A stretch of DNA of 64,000 nucleotides, taken from positions 4,455-68,454 of the forward strand of contig NZ_DYXC01000061.1 in the NCBI RefSeq assembly GCF_020742345.1, read 5' to 3'. The notes below the pieces were generated by a model, which did not search any database, was not told the DNA's origin, and saw only the letters and a list, made by a program, of their open reading frames with translations. Every line of letters starts with the position of its first letter. Position 1 is the stretch's first letter. Origin of the DNA: Enteractinococcus helveticum (GTDB taxonomy: Bacteria > Actinomycetota > Actinomycetes > Actinomycetales > Micrococcaceae). Made by a program: the position numbers and the translations under genes. Positions 1 to 8,234 of this stretch are shown here, piece after piece.

Positions 1-907
1 CAGCCAGTTCTAATCCTTGAACTGCCCCAATTTGTTGCCGATATTCCTCTTCGTTATAAACCACTTCGGCCCAACGCGTCTGGTCTAACCCAGGTATGGC
101 CACGTCGCCGTCAGCGGTGTGGAGATTGGCAATAATTCGCGCCAATGTGGTGTTGGCATCAAGCACTGGTCCCCCGAATAGCCCGGAATGTACAGGATGC
201 TCCGTAACGGTAACTTCTATGACGCCGTCGACCAATCCGCGTAGCGAGGTCGTCAATGCGGGAATCTCGACCGACCAATTCGCGGAATCAGCAACGATGA
301 TGGTGTCGGCGGCAAGAAGTTGTTGATGCCGCTGCAAGAACTGAGCGAAAAACGGAGAGCCAACTTCTTCCTCACCTTCGATGAATACGGTCAGACCCAA
401 ACCGTGGTTGTCACCCAGTAAGTCCTGCAGGGCTCGAATAGCGGCGTGGTGGACGACGATGCCGGCTTTGTCGTCTGCGGTGCCTCGACCATACAGCCGA
501 CCAGATTTTTCGGTGGCCACCCAGGGATCCGTGTCCCAGGCATCACGGTCTCCGACGGGTTGCACGTCGTGGTGTGCATATAACAGGACGGTTGGCTTGT
601 CAGCATGGGCAGGCGTACGGGCGATAACGGCCGGTCCGGATTGCTCGCCGTCGATATTTGTTTCGGTAAGTTGGTGTACTTGTTCGAAACCGAGGTCATT
701 GAATAGTTCCGCCACGGCTGCTGCCGACGATTCCAATGGTGCTCTGTCGTAGCCATCAAAGGCTAGGGAACGGTGAGCCACCAGTTGGCTGAGGTCGGTG
801 ACGATGTCCGAAAAGTGCTGATCGACCCAGCTTTTGACTGCTGAGACGAATTCTTGACTCTGCGGATTGGGGGTATTGGCAGCTGATAGAGATGCGTTCA
901 TGGTCAT
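1..907 (-). CDS. M20 family metallopeptidase (dipeptidase), C-terminus beyond the left edge
   Basis: Zinc peptidase of the M20/M25/M40 family, expected to hydrolyse dipeptides or short peptides in the cytoplasm. I translated this frame directly: it is open from an ATG at 907 (a second ATG follows at 901) to the window edge, about 302 residues. The metal-binding motif AHHDVQPVGD is near residues 111-120, followed by GRGTADDKAG (bridging Asp) near 140-149 and EGEEEVGSP (catalytic Glu plus zinc ligand) near 177-185. SGLFGGPV marks the lid/dimerisation domain. No strong ribosome binding site precedes either ATG, so the start is uncertain by two codons. It is divergent from the DUF3043 gene. The exact substrate cannot be read from the sequence. 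Confidence 0.88.
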   Translation of the reverse strand, partial: MTMNASLSAANTPNPQSQEFVSAVKSWVDQHFSDIVTDLSQLVAHRSLAFDGYDRAPLESSAAAVAELFNDLGFEQVHQLTETNIDGEQSGPAVIARTPAHADKPTVLLYAHHDVQPVGDRDAWDTDPWVATEKSGRLYGRGTADDKAGIVVHHAAIRALQDLLGDNHGLGLTVFIEGEEEVGSPFFAQFLQRHQQLLAADTIIVADSANWSVEIPALTTSLRGLVDGVIEVTVTEHPVHSGLFGGPVLDANTTLARIIANLHTADGDVAIPGLDQTRWAEVVYNEEEYRQQIGAVQGLELA

Positions 908-991
908 TAGCGTAGTCGGGATGACAGTGCCATTGGAACACTTAGAATAGAGGCAACACATTCGTCCATGCTGAACAACAGAAGAGAAGAA

Positions 992-1540
992 ATGACCGAA
1001 GAAGACCGGGGCACTGCAAAGTCTCAATCCGAAGGCAAGGGACGCCCCACACCAAAACGGCGCGACCAAGAGGCCGCGAATCGTCGTCCGTTAATCTCCG
1101 ATAACCGTAAGGTAGCTCGCCAGCAACATCGCCAGGCTGTTGCCGAAGAACGTGCCAGAATGCGCCGTGCCTTGGATACGGGCGAAGAGAAATATTTGCC
1201 GCCACGCGATAAGGGCCCGCAGCGTCGGTTTGCACGTGATTACGTGGATGCGCGCTGGGGTCTGGGTGAATGGCTGATTATTGGTGTGCTGGTCTTTTTG
1301 GCATTGAGCTTTGTGCCAACTCCGACCATGCAGATGGCATCGACCATCGGCATGCTGGCCTTCGTGTTTTTGGTGATCTTTGAGGGTTTCTGGGTCGGTC
1401 ACCAGGTGAAAAAGCGTTTGGAAGCAAAATTCGGCGAAATGGAACCGGGCACCCGGTGGTACGCTGCGATGCGATCCACCCAGATGCGTCGGATGCGTCT
1501 ACCGAAGCCACAGGTCAAACGCGGCCAGTTTCCCGGTTAA
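992..1540 (+). CDS. DUF3043 domain membrane protein
   Basis: Actinobacteria-specific DUF3043 protein of unknown function. The N-terminal half is very rich in Arg, Lys and Glu and includes the motif GKGRPTPKRRDQE typical of the family. Two hydrophobic helices follow (roughly GEWLIIGVLVFLALSFV and MLAFVFLVIFEGFWVG), then a basic C-terminal tail. This suggests a small membrane protein with cytoplasmic charged ends. I chose ATG 992 because a purine-rich AGAAGAGAAG stretch precedes it; an in-frame ATG at 968 would add 8 residues. Its 3' end overlaps the convergent pyrD gene by 4 bases. Confidence 0.85.
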   Translation: MTEEDRGTAKSQSEGKGRPTPKRRDQEAANRRPLISDNRKVARQQHRQAVAEERARMRRALDTGEEKYLPPRDKGPQRRFARDYVDARWGLGEWLIIGVLVFLALSFVPTPTMQMASTIGMLAFVFLVIFEGFWVGHQVKKRLEAKFGEMEPGTRWYAAMRSTQMRRMRLPKPQVKRGQFPG

Positions 1541-2634
1541 CGGTTTTCTAGTGCCGCGTTGATGCGCCCGACCCACAGTGGCCCTTCGTACAGGAAGGCG
1601 GTATAGCCTTGAACCAGGGTTGCACCGGCTTCGAGGCGATCGATGACATCCTGTCCCGTAGTGACACCACCCACGGAAATGATGCTTGCTGAAGTGCCAT
1701 GCTTGGCCAACAGATCAAGGACTTCCATGGACCGGGCGGCGAGTGGCGCACCGGATACTCCCCCGGCGCCCAGCGCTTCTACTTCAGCTGGGTCGGCGGT
1801 CAAATCGTTGCGAGAAATCGTGGTGTTGGTGGCAATGATGCCATCCAAGCCAAGTTCTGACACCATATCTGCGACGGCAATAACGTCGTCGTCGACCAAA
1901 TCGGGGGCGATTTTAACGGCGAGTGGGACATGACGACCGGTCACCGCATCTGCGGTTTTTGACACGGCAGCCAACAGTGGTGCTAATGACTCAATAGCTT
2001 GTAGCTGTCGCAACCCCGGAGTATTTGGGCTTGAGACATTCACGACCAGGTAGTCGGCATGACGTGCGAGCAGCTGGGTGGACACAAGATAATCGTCAAT
2101 GGCGTCTTCCAGCTCCACGACTTTCGACTTGCCGATATTCACGCCTAGGATCGGACGGAACTGGCCAAATCGGCGCGTCAATATCTTGCGGGTTGTCGCC
2201 AACCGAGGTGCTATACGCTGGGCGCCATGATTGTTGAAGCCCATGCGGTTGATCAAGGCGCGATCCTCGGGTAGTCGGAAAAGTCTCGGCTGAGGGTTAC
2301 CGGGCTGTTCTTGTCCGGTGATCGTGCCGACTTCAATGTGTCCGAAGCCTAGATCTGCCAGGGCGCTTGTACCAATGCCGGCTTTGTCGAAGCCCGCAGC
2401 GAGGCCAAAAGGTGATGGGAAGGTCAAGCCCATGGCTTGTGTCCGAAGGCTTTGCTTGGGGCTAAGCGCGGCGCGAAGCACTTTAGAGGCACCGGTTTTT
2501 TCTGCGACACGAATCGCACGGAAACCTAGCTCGTGTGCACGCTCGGCATCCATATCTGCAAAAACCGCATTAAAAAGGTGTGGGTAAAGCTTTGGAGATT
2601 GGCCGGCAAGGCGTGTAGCAAGTAGGTTGGTCAT
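1537..2634 (-). CDS. pyrD: Quinone-dependent dihydroorotate dehydrogenase (class 2)
   Basis: Membrane-associated FMN enzyme oxidising dihydroorotate to orotate with a quinone acceptor, the fourth step of UMP synthesis. The 365-residue length and an N-terminal helical extension (about residues 1-50) before the barrel mark class 2. FGLAAGFDK and VGTITGQEQPGNPQPRLFRL are FMN/substrate motifs. NVSSPNTPGLR carries the class 2 catalytic Ser, VKIAPDL holds the FMN-contacting Lys, and IISVGGV binds the FMN phosphate. It lies about 34 kb from the main pyr operon, as is usual in this group. It starts at ATG 2634, 73 bases from the divergent hydrolase gene. Confidence 0.96.
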   Translation of the reverse strand: MTNLLATRLAGQSPKLYPHLFNAVFADMDAERAHELGFRAIRVAEKTGASKVLRAALSPKQSLRTQAMGLTFPSPFGLAAGFDKAGIGTSALADLGFGHIEVGTITGQEQPGNPQPRLFRLPEDRALINRMGFNNHGAQRIAPRLATTRKILTRRFGQFRPILGVNIGKSKVVELEDAIDDYLVSTQLLARHADYLVVNVSSPNTPGLRQLQAIESLAPLLAAVSKTADAVTGRHVPLAVKIAPDLVDDDVIAVADMVSELGLDGIIATNTTISRNDLTADPAEVEALGAGGVSGAPLAARSMEVLDLLAKHGTSASIISVGGVTTGQDVIDRLEAGATLVQGYTAFLYEGPLWVGRINAALENR

Positions 2635-2707
2635 AGCTTGTAGTCAACCATATGGATCAATACCTTGTGCAACTGTGCACCGGGTTTGTCATGTTTGGGA
2701 GCCGCCA

Positions 2708-3760
2708 ATGCACTACGGATTACTTGAGGATACACCCCCGGGCCAGTGGTTGCCTGACGTCTTAGAAGGGTTCTCGCGTCAAAGCATCCCTGTTCATGAG
2801 GAATCAGATCGCCCTGTGACCGCAACTCTGGTTCGTCATGACGATGTCGAGGGACTGCCGCTGCTTTACATTCACGGCTGGTCGGACTATTTTTACAACA
2901 CCGAACTGGCCGACGCCGCAGCTCGCCACGGTCATCAGCTGTATGCCTTGGATCTTAGAAAATACGGGCGGTCATTGCGACCCAGGCAACAGCCTGGCTA
3001 TATTGACCATTTAGCCGAATATGACCAGGAAATTAACGCGGCTTTGGATTTGATTGCCCACGAGCATCCGGGCGAGCAGCCAGCCATGATCGCGCATTCA
3101 ACCGGTGGGTTGATTGCAGCACTGTGGGCGAATCGGTATCCCGGGCGCCTTCGAACCTTAGTGCTCAATGCCCCGTGGTTGACCCTCCAAGGCAATACCT
3201 GGTTGCGCGGATTTGCCAATACGGTGGCTGACCCTGTGTGGCGCAGTATGCCCGAGCGCAAGCTGTTATTGCCCAAGGTCGATTTTTTCTACCGGACGAT
3301 ATCGTCCAATGAGCACGGCGAATGGGTGTTACACCCATTATGGCGCCCCCGGTATTCCTTCGATATTCATGGCGGCTGGCTGTCAGCAATCCTTGAGGGT
3401 CATTCCAAAGTTCGCGCAGGACTAGCCATTGACGTCCCCGTCTTGGTTCTGGTGTCCACGAAGACCCATTTTGGCGCCAAATATTCTTTCAAGATGCAAA
3501 CGGCCGACAGCGTCCTGGATGTTGAGGCTACTGCCAAGCGTGCAACGCATTTGGGCAATACGGTGATGATCCATAAAATTCCGGATGCCATTCACGATGT
3601 TTACGCCTCGGCGCGTCCGGTACGTGACCACGCCTTTGCTACTACGTTTGAGTGGTTAAATTATTTCACCGGGAACCAGATGGAGCGTCAATCGCTCCCC
3701 CGTAACGACGGTCTCGGGAGGCGTACGTCTCAACCGCATCCCACAGGGTTTTCCGATTAA
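2708..3760 (+). CDS. Alpha/beta hydrolase, lysophospholipase-like
   Basis: Alpha/beta-hydrolase fold protein, likely a serine esterase or lysophospholipase; substrate unknown. YIHGWSDYF near residues 58-66 is the oxyanion-hole strand, AHSTGG near 130 is the nucleophile elbow with Ser, and IPDAIHDVY near the C-terminus supplies the catalytic His. ATG 2708 is preceded by GGGAG at a normal distance, so I prefer it to the longer frame opening at 2627; it gives 350 residues. The last ~30 residues lie antisense to the 3' end of uppS, a 95-base convergent overlap, and look like a low-complexity read-through tail rather than part of the fold. Confidence 0.8.
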   Translation: MHYGLLEDTPPGQWLPDVLEGFSRQSIPVHEESDRPVTATLVRHDDVEGLPLLYIHGWSDYFYNTELADAAARHGHQLYALDLRKYGRSLRPRQQPGYIDHLAEYDQEINAALDLIAHEHPGEQPAMIAHSTGGLIAALWANRYPGRLRTLVLNAPWLTLQGNTWLRGFANTVADPVWRSMPERKLLLPKVDFFYRTISSNEHGEWVLHPLWRPRYSFDIHGGWLSAILEGHSKVRAGLAIDVPVLVLVSTKTHFGAKYSFKMQTADSVLDVEATAKRATHLGNTVMIHKIPDAIHDVYASARPVRDHAFATTFEWLNYFTGNQMERQSLPRNDGLGRRTSQPHPTGFSD

Positions 3761-4448
3761 CATCGGGCCACAGCACATCCAGAAAGACGAGTTCAGCATA
3801 GGCCGATTGCCACAATAAAAAGTTGGACAGCCGCTGCTCCCCAGAGGTCCTCAGGAATAAGTCGACATCCGGCACATCTGGATGGAGCAAGTGTTGGGCA
3901 ACTGTCTTTTCGTTAATCGAGCGGGCACTGAGCTTGCCTTTGGCTGCTTTTTCAGCAATAGTTTTGACCGCGTCGGTGATTTCTGCCCGTCCACCGTAAT
4001 TAACACACATCACCAGCGTTGTACGATCGTTGTCTTTGGTAAGTTCTTCAGCAACCTGTAGCTCGTTGATCACCGACTTCCACAACCGTGGTTTACGACC
4101 GTTCCAGCGCACTCTGACCCCCCAGGAGTTCAATGTGTCACGTTGACGCCGCAGAACATCTCGTGAAAACCCCATCAAAAAGGCAACTTCATCTGGTGAT
4201 CGCTTCCAGTTTTCTGTAGAAAACGCATAGACCGAAACGTATTTGATGCCCATTTCGACGGCTCCGGCCATTACATCGAGTAACGCTTGTTCTCCAGCTC
4301 GGTGCCCTTCGGTTCGAGGTAAGCCTCGCTGGTTCGCCCATCGACCGTTGCCATCCATCACAATCCCTACGTGTTGTGGAATGAATTTCGGGTCAATTTT
4401 TGGCATGACAAAACCATCAGGGTGGGGCGCTGGGTTCTGATAACGCAT
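3666..4448 (-). CDS. uppS: Isoprenyl transferase (polyprenyl diphosphate synthase)
   Basis: Cis-prenyltransferase that extends allylic diphosphates with isopentenyl diphosphate to make the long-chain lipid carrier for cell-wall synthesis. At 260 residues it matches the family. GIVMDGNGRWANQRG near residue 28 contains the catalytic Asp and diphosphate-binding Arg; YAFSTENWKR is conserved; DLFLRTSGEQRLSNFLLWQ near 200 carries the substrate-binding Arg/Ser set. Actinobacteria often have two cis-prenyltransferases, so chain length (farnesyl versus decaprenyl) cannot be decided. It is last in the era-leuA-recO-uppS run, 18 bases after recO. Confidence 0.93.
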   Translation of the reverse strand: MRYQNPAPHPDGFVMPKIDPKFIPQHVGIVMDGNGRWANQRGLPRTEGHRAGEQALLDVMAGAVEMGIKYVSVYAFSTENWKRSPDEVAFLMGFSRDVLRRQRDTLNSWGVRVRWNGRKPRLWKSVINELQVAEELTKDNDRTTLVMCVNYGGRAEITDAVKTIAEKAAKGKLSARSINEKTVAQHLLHPDVPDVDLFLRTSGEQRLSNFLLWQSAYAELVFLDVLWPDVNRKTLWDAVETYASRDRRYGGAIDAPSGSR

Positions 4449-4466
4449 TGGTGGCTCCTGTGGTGG

Positions 4467-5221
4467 CTAGCCCTGTTCCATCACCGATAGTGACTGCAGA
4501 GTTTTCTCTAGATGGTACTGCAAATATTGTGCTACGAAACTGGTGGCCTGTCGGGTTTGTGCCGGTTCTGCTTGCGAAACAACGTTCCAATCCCCCGCCA
4601 GTAATGCGGCCAGCAGGGCTACCACGTCATCTGTGGCATAGGGTGTCTGCGGTGGCGCACAGTCATCACACACGACACCTCCTAGAGGGACCGACAGCCA
4701 GTTGTGGCGACCTTCAACACCGCATCTACTACATTCATCAAACGTTGGGGCCCATCCCGCGATGGCAAGTGCACGTAAGAGGTACGAGGTGAGTAACATG
4801 ATTGGTGATGCGCTTCGTCGAGCCAAAGCGGCGATCGCACCATGTAACAGCCGATATTGTTGGGATGCGTCGGTAGTGTCTTCATCTCGTGTGAGTTGTT
4901 CAGCGGTTTCTACCATCGCAGAGGCTGCCCCGAAACTGTCATAGTCACCGGTGAGCATCATCCCATAGGGGTGAATGGTCTCCGTTTGGACGATCATGTG
5001 CATACTGCGTCGAGGCACGAGCTGCAATCTCGTGTGCATAAATGGCTCCAACGTCGACCCAAATTTCGACGTCGTACGGCGCACACCTTTAGCAACGGCT
5101 CGAATCTGACCGTGATCGGCAGTCAAAATGACAATGATCCGGTCCGCTTCGGCCAATTTATAAGTGCGTAATACAATCCCGTGGGTCCGGTAGCTTTGCG
5201 AAATGTAGGTACCGGATCCAC
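4467..5221 (-). CDS. recO: DNA repair protein RecO, with apparent frameshift near the N-terminus
   Basis: RecF-pathway mediator that binds SSB and loads RecA at gaps. The C-terminal region has the four-Cys zinc site (CSRCG and CDDCAPP); the N-terminal OB fold has AVAKGVRRTTSKFGS. The main frame has a canonical start only at TTG 5156, which would cut into the conserved first beta strand. Homology continues upstream in frame (SYRTHGIVLRTYKLAEADR), but that stretch has no ATG, GTG or TTG. A GTG at 5221 with AGGA nine bases ahead lies in the adjacent frame. A one-base backward shift at the AAA run 5195-5197 joins the two into a ~251-residue protein, the normal RecO length. This may be a sequencing error, a real mutation or programmed slippage. 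Confidence 0.85.
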
Positions 5222-5241
5222 GAGATCGTTTCCTAGGCGTT

Positions 5242-6996
5242 TTATTCAGCGGTTTGTTCAGCTTTCACATCACGCATGTACCGATTGACCGCAGAGGTGA
5301 CTGCCTGCAGTGAGGCGGTCGAGGTGTTGTGGTCCAATCCGATACCCCACAGAATGCGATCACCGATGGCCGCCTCAACGTAGGCGGCGGCCATGGCTTC
5401 GCCGCCTTCGGTCAGGGCGTGTTCGGTGTAGTCGAGGACCCGAACGTCGACGCCGGCCTGATGGAACATTTTCACCAGCGCAGAAATCGGCCCGTTGCCG
5501 GTGGCATTACGGGTGACGACTTCGCCGTCGCGTTCCATTTTGACTTCCATCGAGAAGTCACCATCTTCAGTTGTGGAAGAAGTTGAGGACACAAGATGAT
5601 AGTGGCCCCAGCGTTCTTGTGGATCGTCAGTTGGCAAATATTCGTTGGCGAAGACTCCCCACAGGGTTTCAGAAGAAATTTCCCCACCGTGGGTATCGGT
5701 GTAGTCCTTGATGACAGCTGAGAATTCAACCTGGGCACGACGTGGCAGGTCCAAGTTATATTCAGACTTCAGCATGTAGGCGACCCCGCCTTTACCCGAC
5801 TGCGAATTCACCCGGATAACTGCTTCATAAGTGCGACCAATGTCTTCTGGGTCAACCGGCAGATATGGGACACCCCAGTCGATGTCTTCGGTTGTAACGC
5901 CAGATGCTTCTGCACGGGCTTCCATATCTTCGAAGCCTTTTTTGATGGCGTCCTGGTGCGACCCGGAGAACGCGGTGAAGACCAGTTCGCCGGCCCATGG
6001 CGAACGCTCATGCACTTTCATCTGAGTCGAGTATTCATAGATTTCTTGGATCTTGTTCATGTTGGAGAAATCAATTTCTGGATCAATCCCCTGGGTATAC
6101 AGGTTCATTCCGAGTGTGACAAGATCAACGTTACCGGTACGCTCTCCGTTACCGAACAGGCAACCTTCGATTCGATCGGCACCAGCCATGTAACCAAGTT
6201 CAGCAGCAGCCACACCGGAACCACGGTCATTATGCGGGTGCAGTGACAGGATGATCGCGTCGCGATTCTCGATGTTGCGGTGCATCCATTCGATCTGGTC
6301 GGCATACCGGTTCGGAGTCGACATTTCGACGGTGGCAGGCAGGTTGAGAATCATCTGGCGGTCGGTGGATGCTTCCAGAACTTCGGCAACTTTATTAGAT
6401 ATTTCAGCGGCAAATTCTAATTCGGTGCCGGTAAAGGATTCTGGTGAGTACTGGTAGGTAATCTCTGTATCGTTGAGCTGTTCTTCGTATTTGCGACACA
6501 GCATGGCACCTCGCGTGGCGATGTCGACGATGCCATTTTTGTCTTCGCGGAAGACTACGCGTCGTTGTAAGACAGAAGTGGAGTTGTACAGGTGCACGAT
6601 AGCCCGTGGAGCGCCTTCTAACGCTTCATAGGTGCGTTCAATAAGGTGTTCCCGGGACTGCGTGAGCACTTGGATGTGTACATCTTCAGGAATGCGGTCT
6701 TCTTCAATCAACTGACGCACGAAATCGTAATCGGTTTGTGAGGCAGAGGGGAATCCAACTTCGATTTCTTTATATCCCATACCGACCAGCAGTTCAAACA
6801 TCCGCATTTTACGCTCCGGATCCATGGGGTTGACCAGGGCCTGATTTCCATCCCGCAAATCGACTGCGCACCAGCGAGGAGCTTTCGTGATGACTTTATC
6901 TGGCCAGGTACGATCCGGCAGGTTTACGGCAATTTGTTGTTCGAAAGGGACGTATTTCTTAAAGTTCATTCCCGATGGTTGCTGAAAATTCCGCAA
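5242..6996 (-). CDS. leuA: 2-isopropylmalate synthase
   Basis: Condenses acetyl-CoA with 2-ketoisovalerate, the committed step of leucine synthesis. 584 residues, the actinobacterial long form with a C-terminal LeuA regulatory domain (from about residue 430) that binds leucine. The catalytic barrel shows DLRDGNQAL, EVGFPSASQTDYDFVR, and LHPHNDRGSG with the metal-binding histidines, then GCLFGNGERTGN. I keep the TTG start at 6996 because GAGGAAAG lies 4-7 bases ahead; an ATG at 6969 is the alternative. A leucine-rich leader ORF and a hairpin precede it, so control by attenuation is expected. recO follows 20 bases downstream. Confidence 0.96.
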   Translation of the reverse strand: MRNFQQPSGMNFKKYVPFEQQIAVNLPDRTWPDKVITKAPRWCAVDLRDGNQALVNPMDPERKMRMFELLVGMGYKEIEVGFPSASQTDYDFVRQLIEEDRIPEDVHIQVLTQSREHLIERTYEALEGAPRAIVHLYNSTSVLQRRVVFREDKNGIVDIATRGAMLCRKYEEQLNDTEITYQYSPESFTGTELEFAAEISNKVAEVLEASTDRQMILNLPATVEMSTPNRYADQIEWMHRNIENRDAIILSLHPHNDRGSGVAAAELGYMAGADRIEGCLFGNGERTGNVDLVTLGMNLYTQGIDPEIDFSNMNKIQEIYEYSTQMKVHERSPWAGELVFTAFSGSHQDAIKKGFEDMEARAEASGVTTEDIDWGVPYLPVDPEDIGRTYEAVIRVNSQSGKGGVAYMLKSEYNLDLPRRAQVEFSAVIKDYTDTHGGEISSETLWGVFANEYLPTDDPQERWGHYHLVSSTSSTTEDGDFSMEVKMERDGEVVTRNATGNGPISALVKMFHQAGVDVRVLDYTEHALTEGGEAMAAAYVEAAIGDRILWGIGLDHNTSTASLQAVTSAVNRYMRDVKAEQTAE

Positions 6997-7061
6997 AGTC
7001 TTTCCTCATTCTTTGAAACTGCCTGGTCCTGTGACGAGTTTAGTGGACCAATGATGACAAA

Positions 7062-7090
7062 CCGGTGTGTGAGCATTCATGTCTCACCGG
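7062..7090 (-). promoter_or_regulatory. Hairpin in the leuA leader, candidate attenuator
   Basis: Perfect 6-base arms CCGGTG and CACCGG enclose further pairing (GTGAG with CTCAC) between the leucine-rich leader ORF and leuA; a short TTTGT follows on the transcript. A second possible stem (AAGC/GCTT flanked by GTTC/GAAC) begins just after the leader stop codon and could be the competing structure. Position fits a ribosome-stalling attenuator; the U tract is weak, so Rho-independent termination is not assured. Confidence 0.5.
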
Positions 7091-7164
7091 TGGCAGGTCG
7101 TGTGTTTCGCTCCGCAACGGGGTCGACGCTACCTGGTGGCGTTCAAAGCGTGTGCTTGAAGAAC

Positions 7165-7260
7165 CTAGGCCCCGCTACGGCACGGTAGCAGTAGACCTAG
7201 TAGAGCACCAAGAAGCCCACGGTGAAGACCGTGCTGTGGGGTGCTCTGAACACAATGCAT
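7165..7260 (-). CDS. leuL: Leucine-rich leader peptide upstream of leuA
   Basis: A 31-codon ORF between era and leuA. Eight residues are Leu, seven of them within residues 16-25 (LLGALLGLLL), and four use CTA, normally a rare codon in actinobacteria. This is the expected form of a leader peptide on which ribosomes stall when charged leucyl-tRNA is scarce, which would alter downstream RNA folding and raise leuA expression. Leader-peptide attenuation of leuA is described in other Actinobacteria. There is no Shine-Dalgarno site. A TAGGCT hexamer ends six bases before the ATG, so the transcript probably begins at the A of the start codon (leaderless). It is too short for most gene callers. Confidence 0.75.
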   Translation of the reverse strand: MHCVQSTPQHGLHRGLLGALLGLLLPCRSGA

Positions 7261-7266
7261 GTGGCT

Positions 7267-7295
7267 AGCCTAGCACCGGGCCCTTAGAATCCCAA
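7267..7295 (-). promoter_or_regulatory. Promoter for leuL-leuA
   Basis: The -10 hexamer TAGGCT (7267-7272) and -35 hexamer TTGGGA (7290-7295, four of six matches to TTGACA) are separated by 17 bases. The predicted start falls on the A of the leuL ATG. The -35 element lies inside the last codons of era. Confidence 0.55.
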
Positions 7296-8234
7296 ACGAT
7301 TCATATGTTTAGGATTGCGTTGCCATTCTTTAGCAACTTTAACAACGAGGTCCAGATATACCCGTGTGCCAAGGAGTTTTTGAATGTTCTTACGCGCGCG
7401 CTGTCTGATAGCCCGTAGCTGTTGGCCACCTTTGCCGATGATAATACCTTTTTGACTATCCCGTTCCACGTAGATCGCAGCGTATATGTCCGTGATGGGC
7501 TGGTCTTCAGGTTCGTCCTCGCGGAGACCCATTTCGGTCACGACAACCGCCAGGGAATGTGGCAGTTCATCAAAGACATCTTCTAAAGCTGCTTCTCGAA
7601 TAAGTTCGGCAACCATAATGTCGTCGGGCTCATCAGTGACTTCGCCGTCGGGATACAACGCCGGTGATTTCGGCAGGTACTTGGTCAGGACTTCAACTAC
7701 CGTATCAACTTGGACATCTCCTTGGACCGAGACCGGAACGATTTCTGTGAATCCTTCACCGGTATCGGGCGTCAAGATGTCTTCACCAAGCTGTTGGACG
7801 GCGATCAGCTGGTCGGCCAGCACTCCCCTGGTGACCGTGTCGATTTTCGTGACCAAGGCAATGATCGGTGTCTTGTGCAGTTTTGCTAGCTGTTCGGCAA
7901 TGAAACGATCCCCGGGACCAATTTTTTCATTGGCCGGGATGCACATGGCCACGGCGTCCATTCCCGCAAGAGTTTCTGCAACAAGTTCGTTGAGACGCTC
8001 CCCTAGCAGAGTTCGTGGTCGATGAAGACCCGGTGTATCGACCAAGATTAGCTGATGATCGTCGCCAGATACGATCCCACGGATGACCCGTCGGGTGGTC
8101 TGAGGTTTTGATGAGGTGATGGCGACTTTTGAGCCAACCATTGCGTTGGTTAACGTAGATTTTCCAACATTGGGTCGACCGACAAGGCTGACAAATCCGG
8201 AACGAAAGTGTTCGGGATACTCGGTTGGCATCAT
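7284..8234 (-). CDS. era: GTPase Era
   Basis: Essential Ras-like GTPase that binds the 3' end of 16S rRNA and helps 30S subunit assembly. 316 residues. G1 is GRPNVGKST near residues 19-27, G3 is DTPGLH, and G4 is TKID. A C-terminal KH domain has GKGGQQLRAIRQRARK and ends with the family-typical KEWQRNPKHMNRLGF-like tail. Start ATG 8234 overlaps the stop of the upstream CorC-like gene (ATGA), implying translational coupling. It sits after ybeY and phoH in the usual ribosome-maturation group. Confidence 0.97.
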   Translation of the reverse strand: MMPTEYPEHFRSGFVSLVGRPNVGKSTLTNAMVGSKVAITSSKPQTTRRVIRGIVSGDDHQLILVDTPGLHRPRTLLGERLNELVAETLAGMDAVAMCIPANEKIGPGDRFIAEQLAKLHKTPIIALVTKIDTVTRGVLADQLIAVQQLGEDILTPDTGEGFTEIVPVSVQGDVQVDTVVEVLTKYLPKSPALYPDGEVTDEPDDIMVAELIREAALEDVFDELPHSLAVVVTEMGLREDEPEDQPITDIYAAIYVERDSQKGIIIGKGGQQLRAIRQRARKNIQKLLGTRVYLDLVVKVAKEWQRNPKHMNRLGF

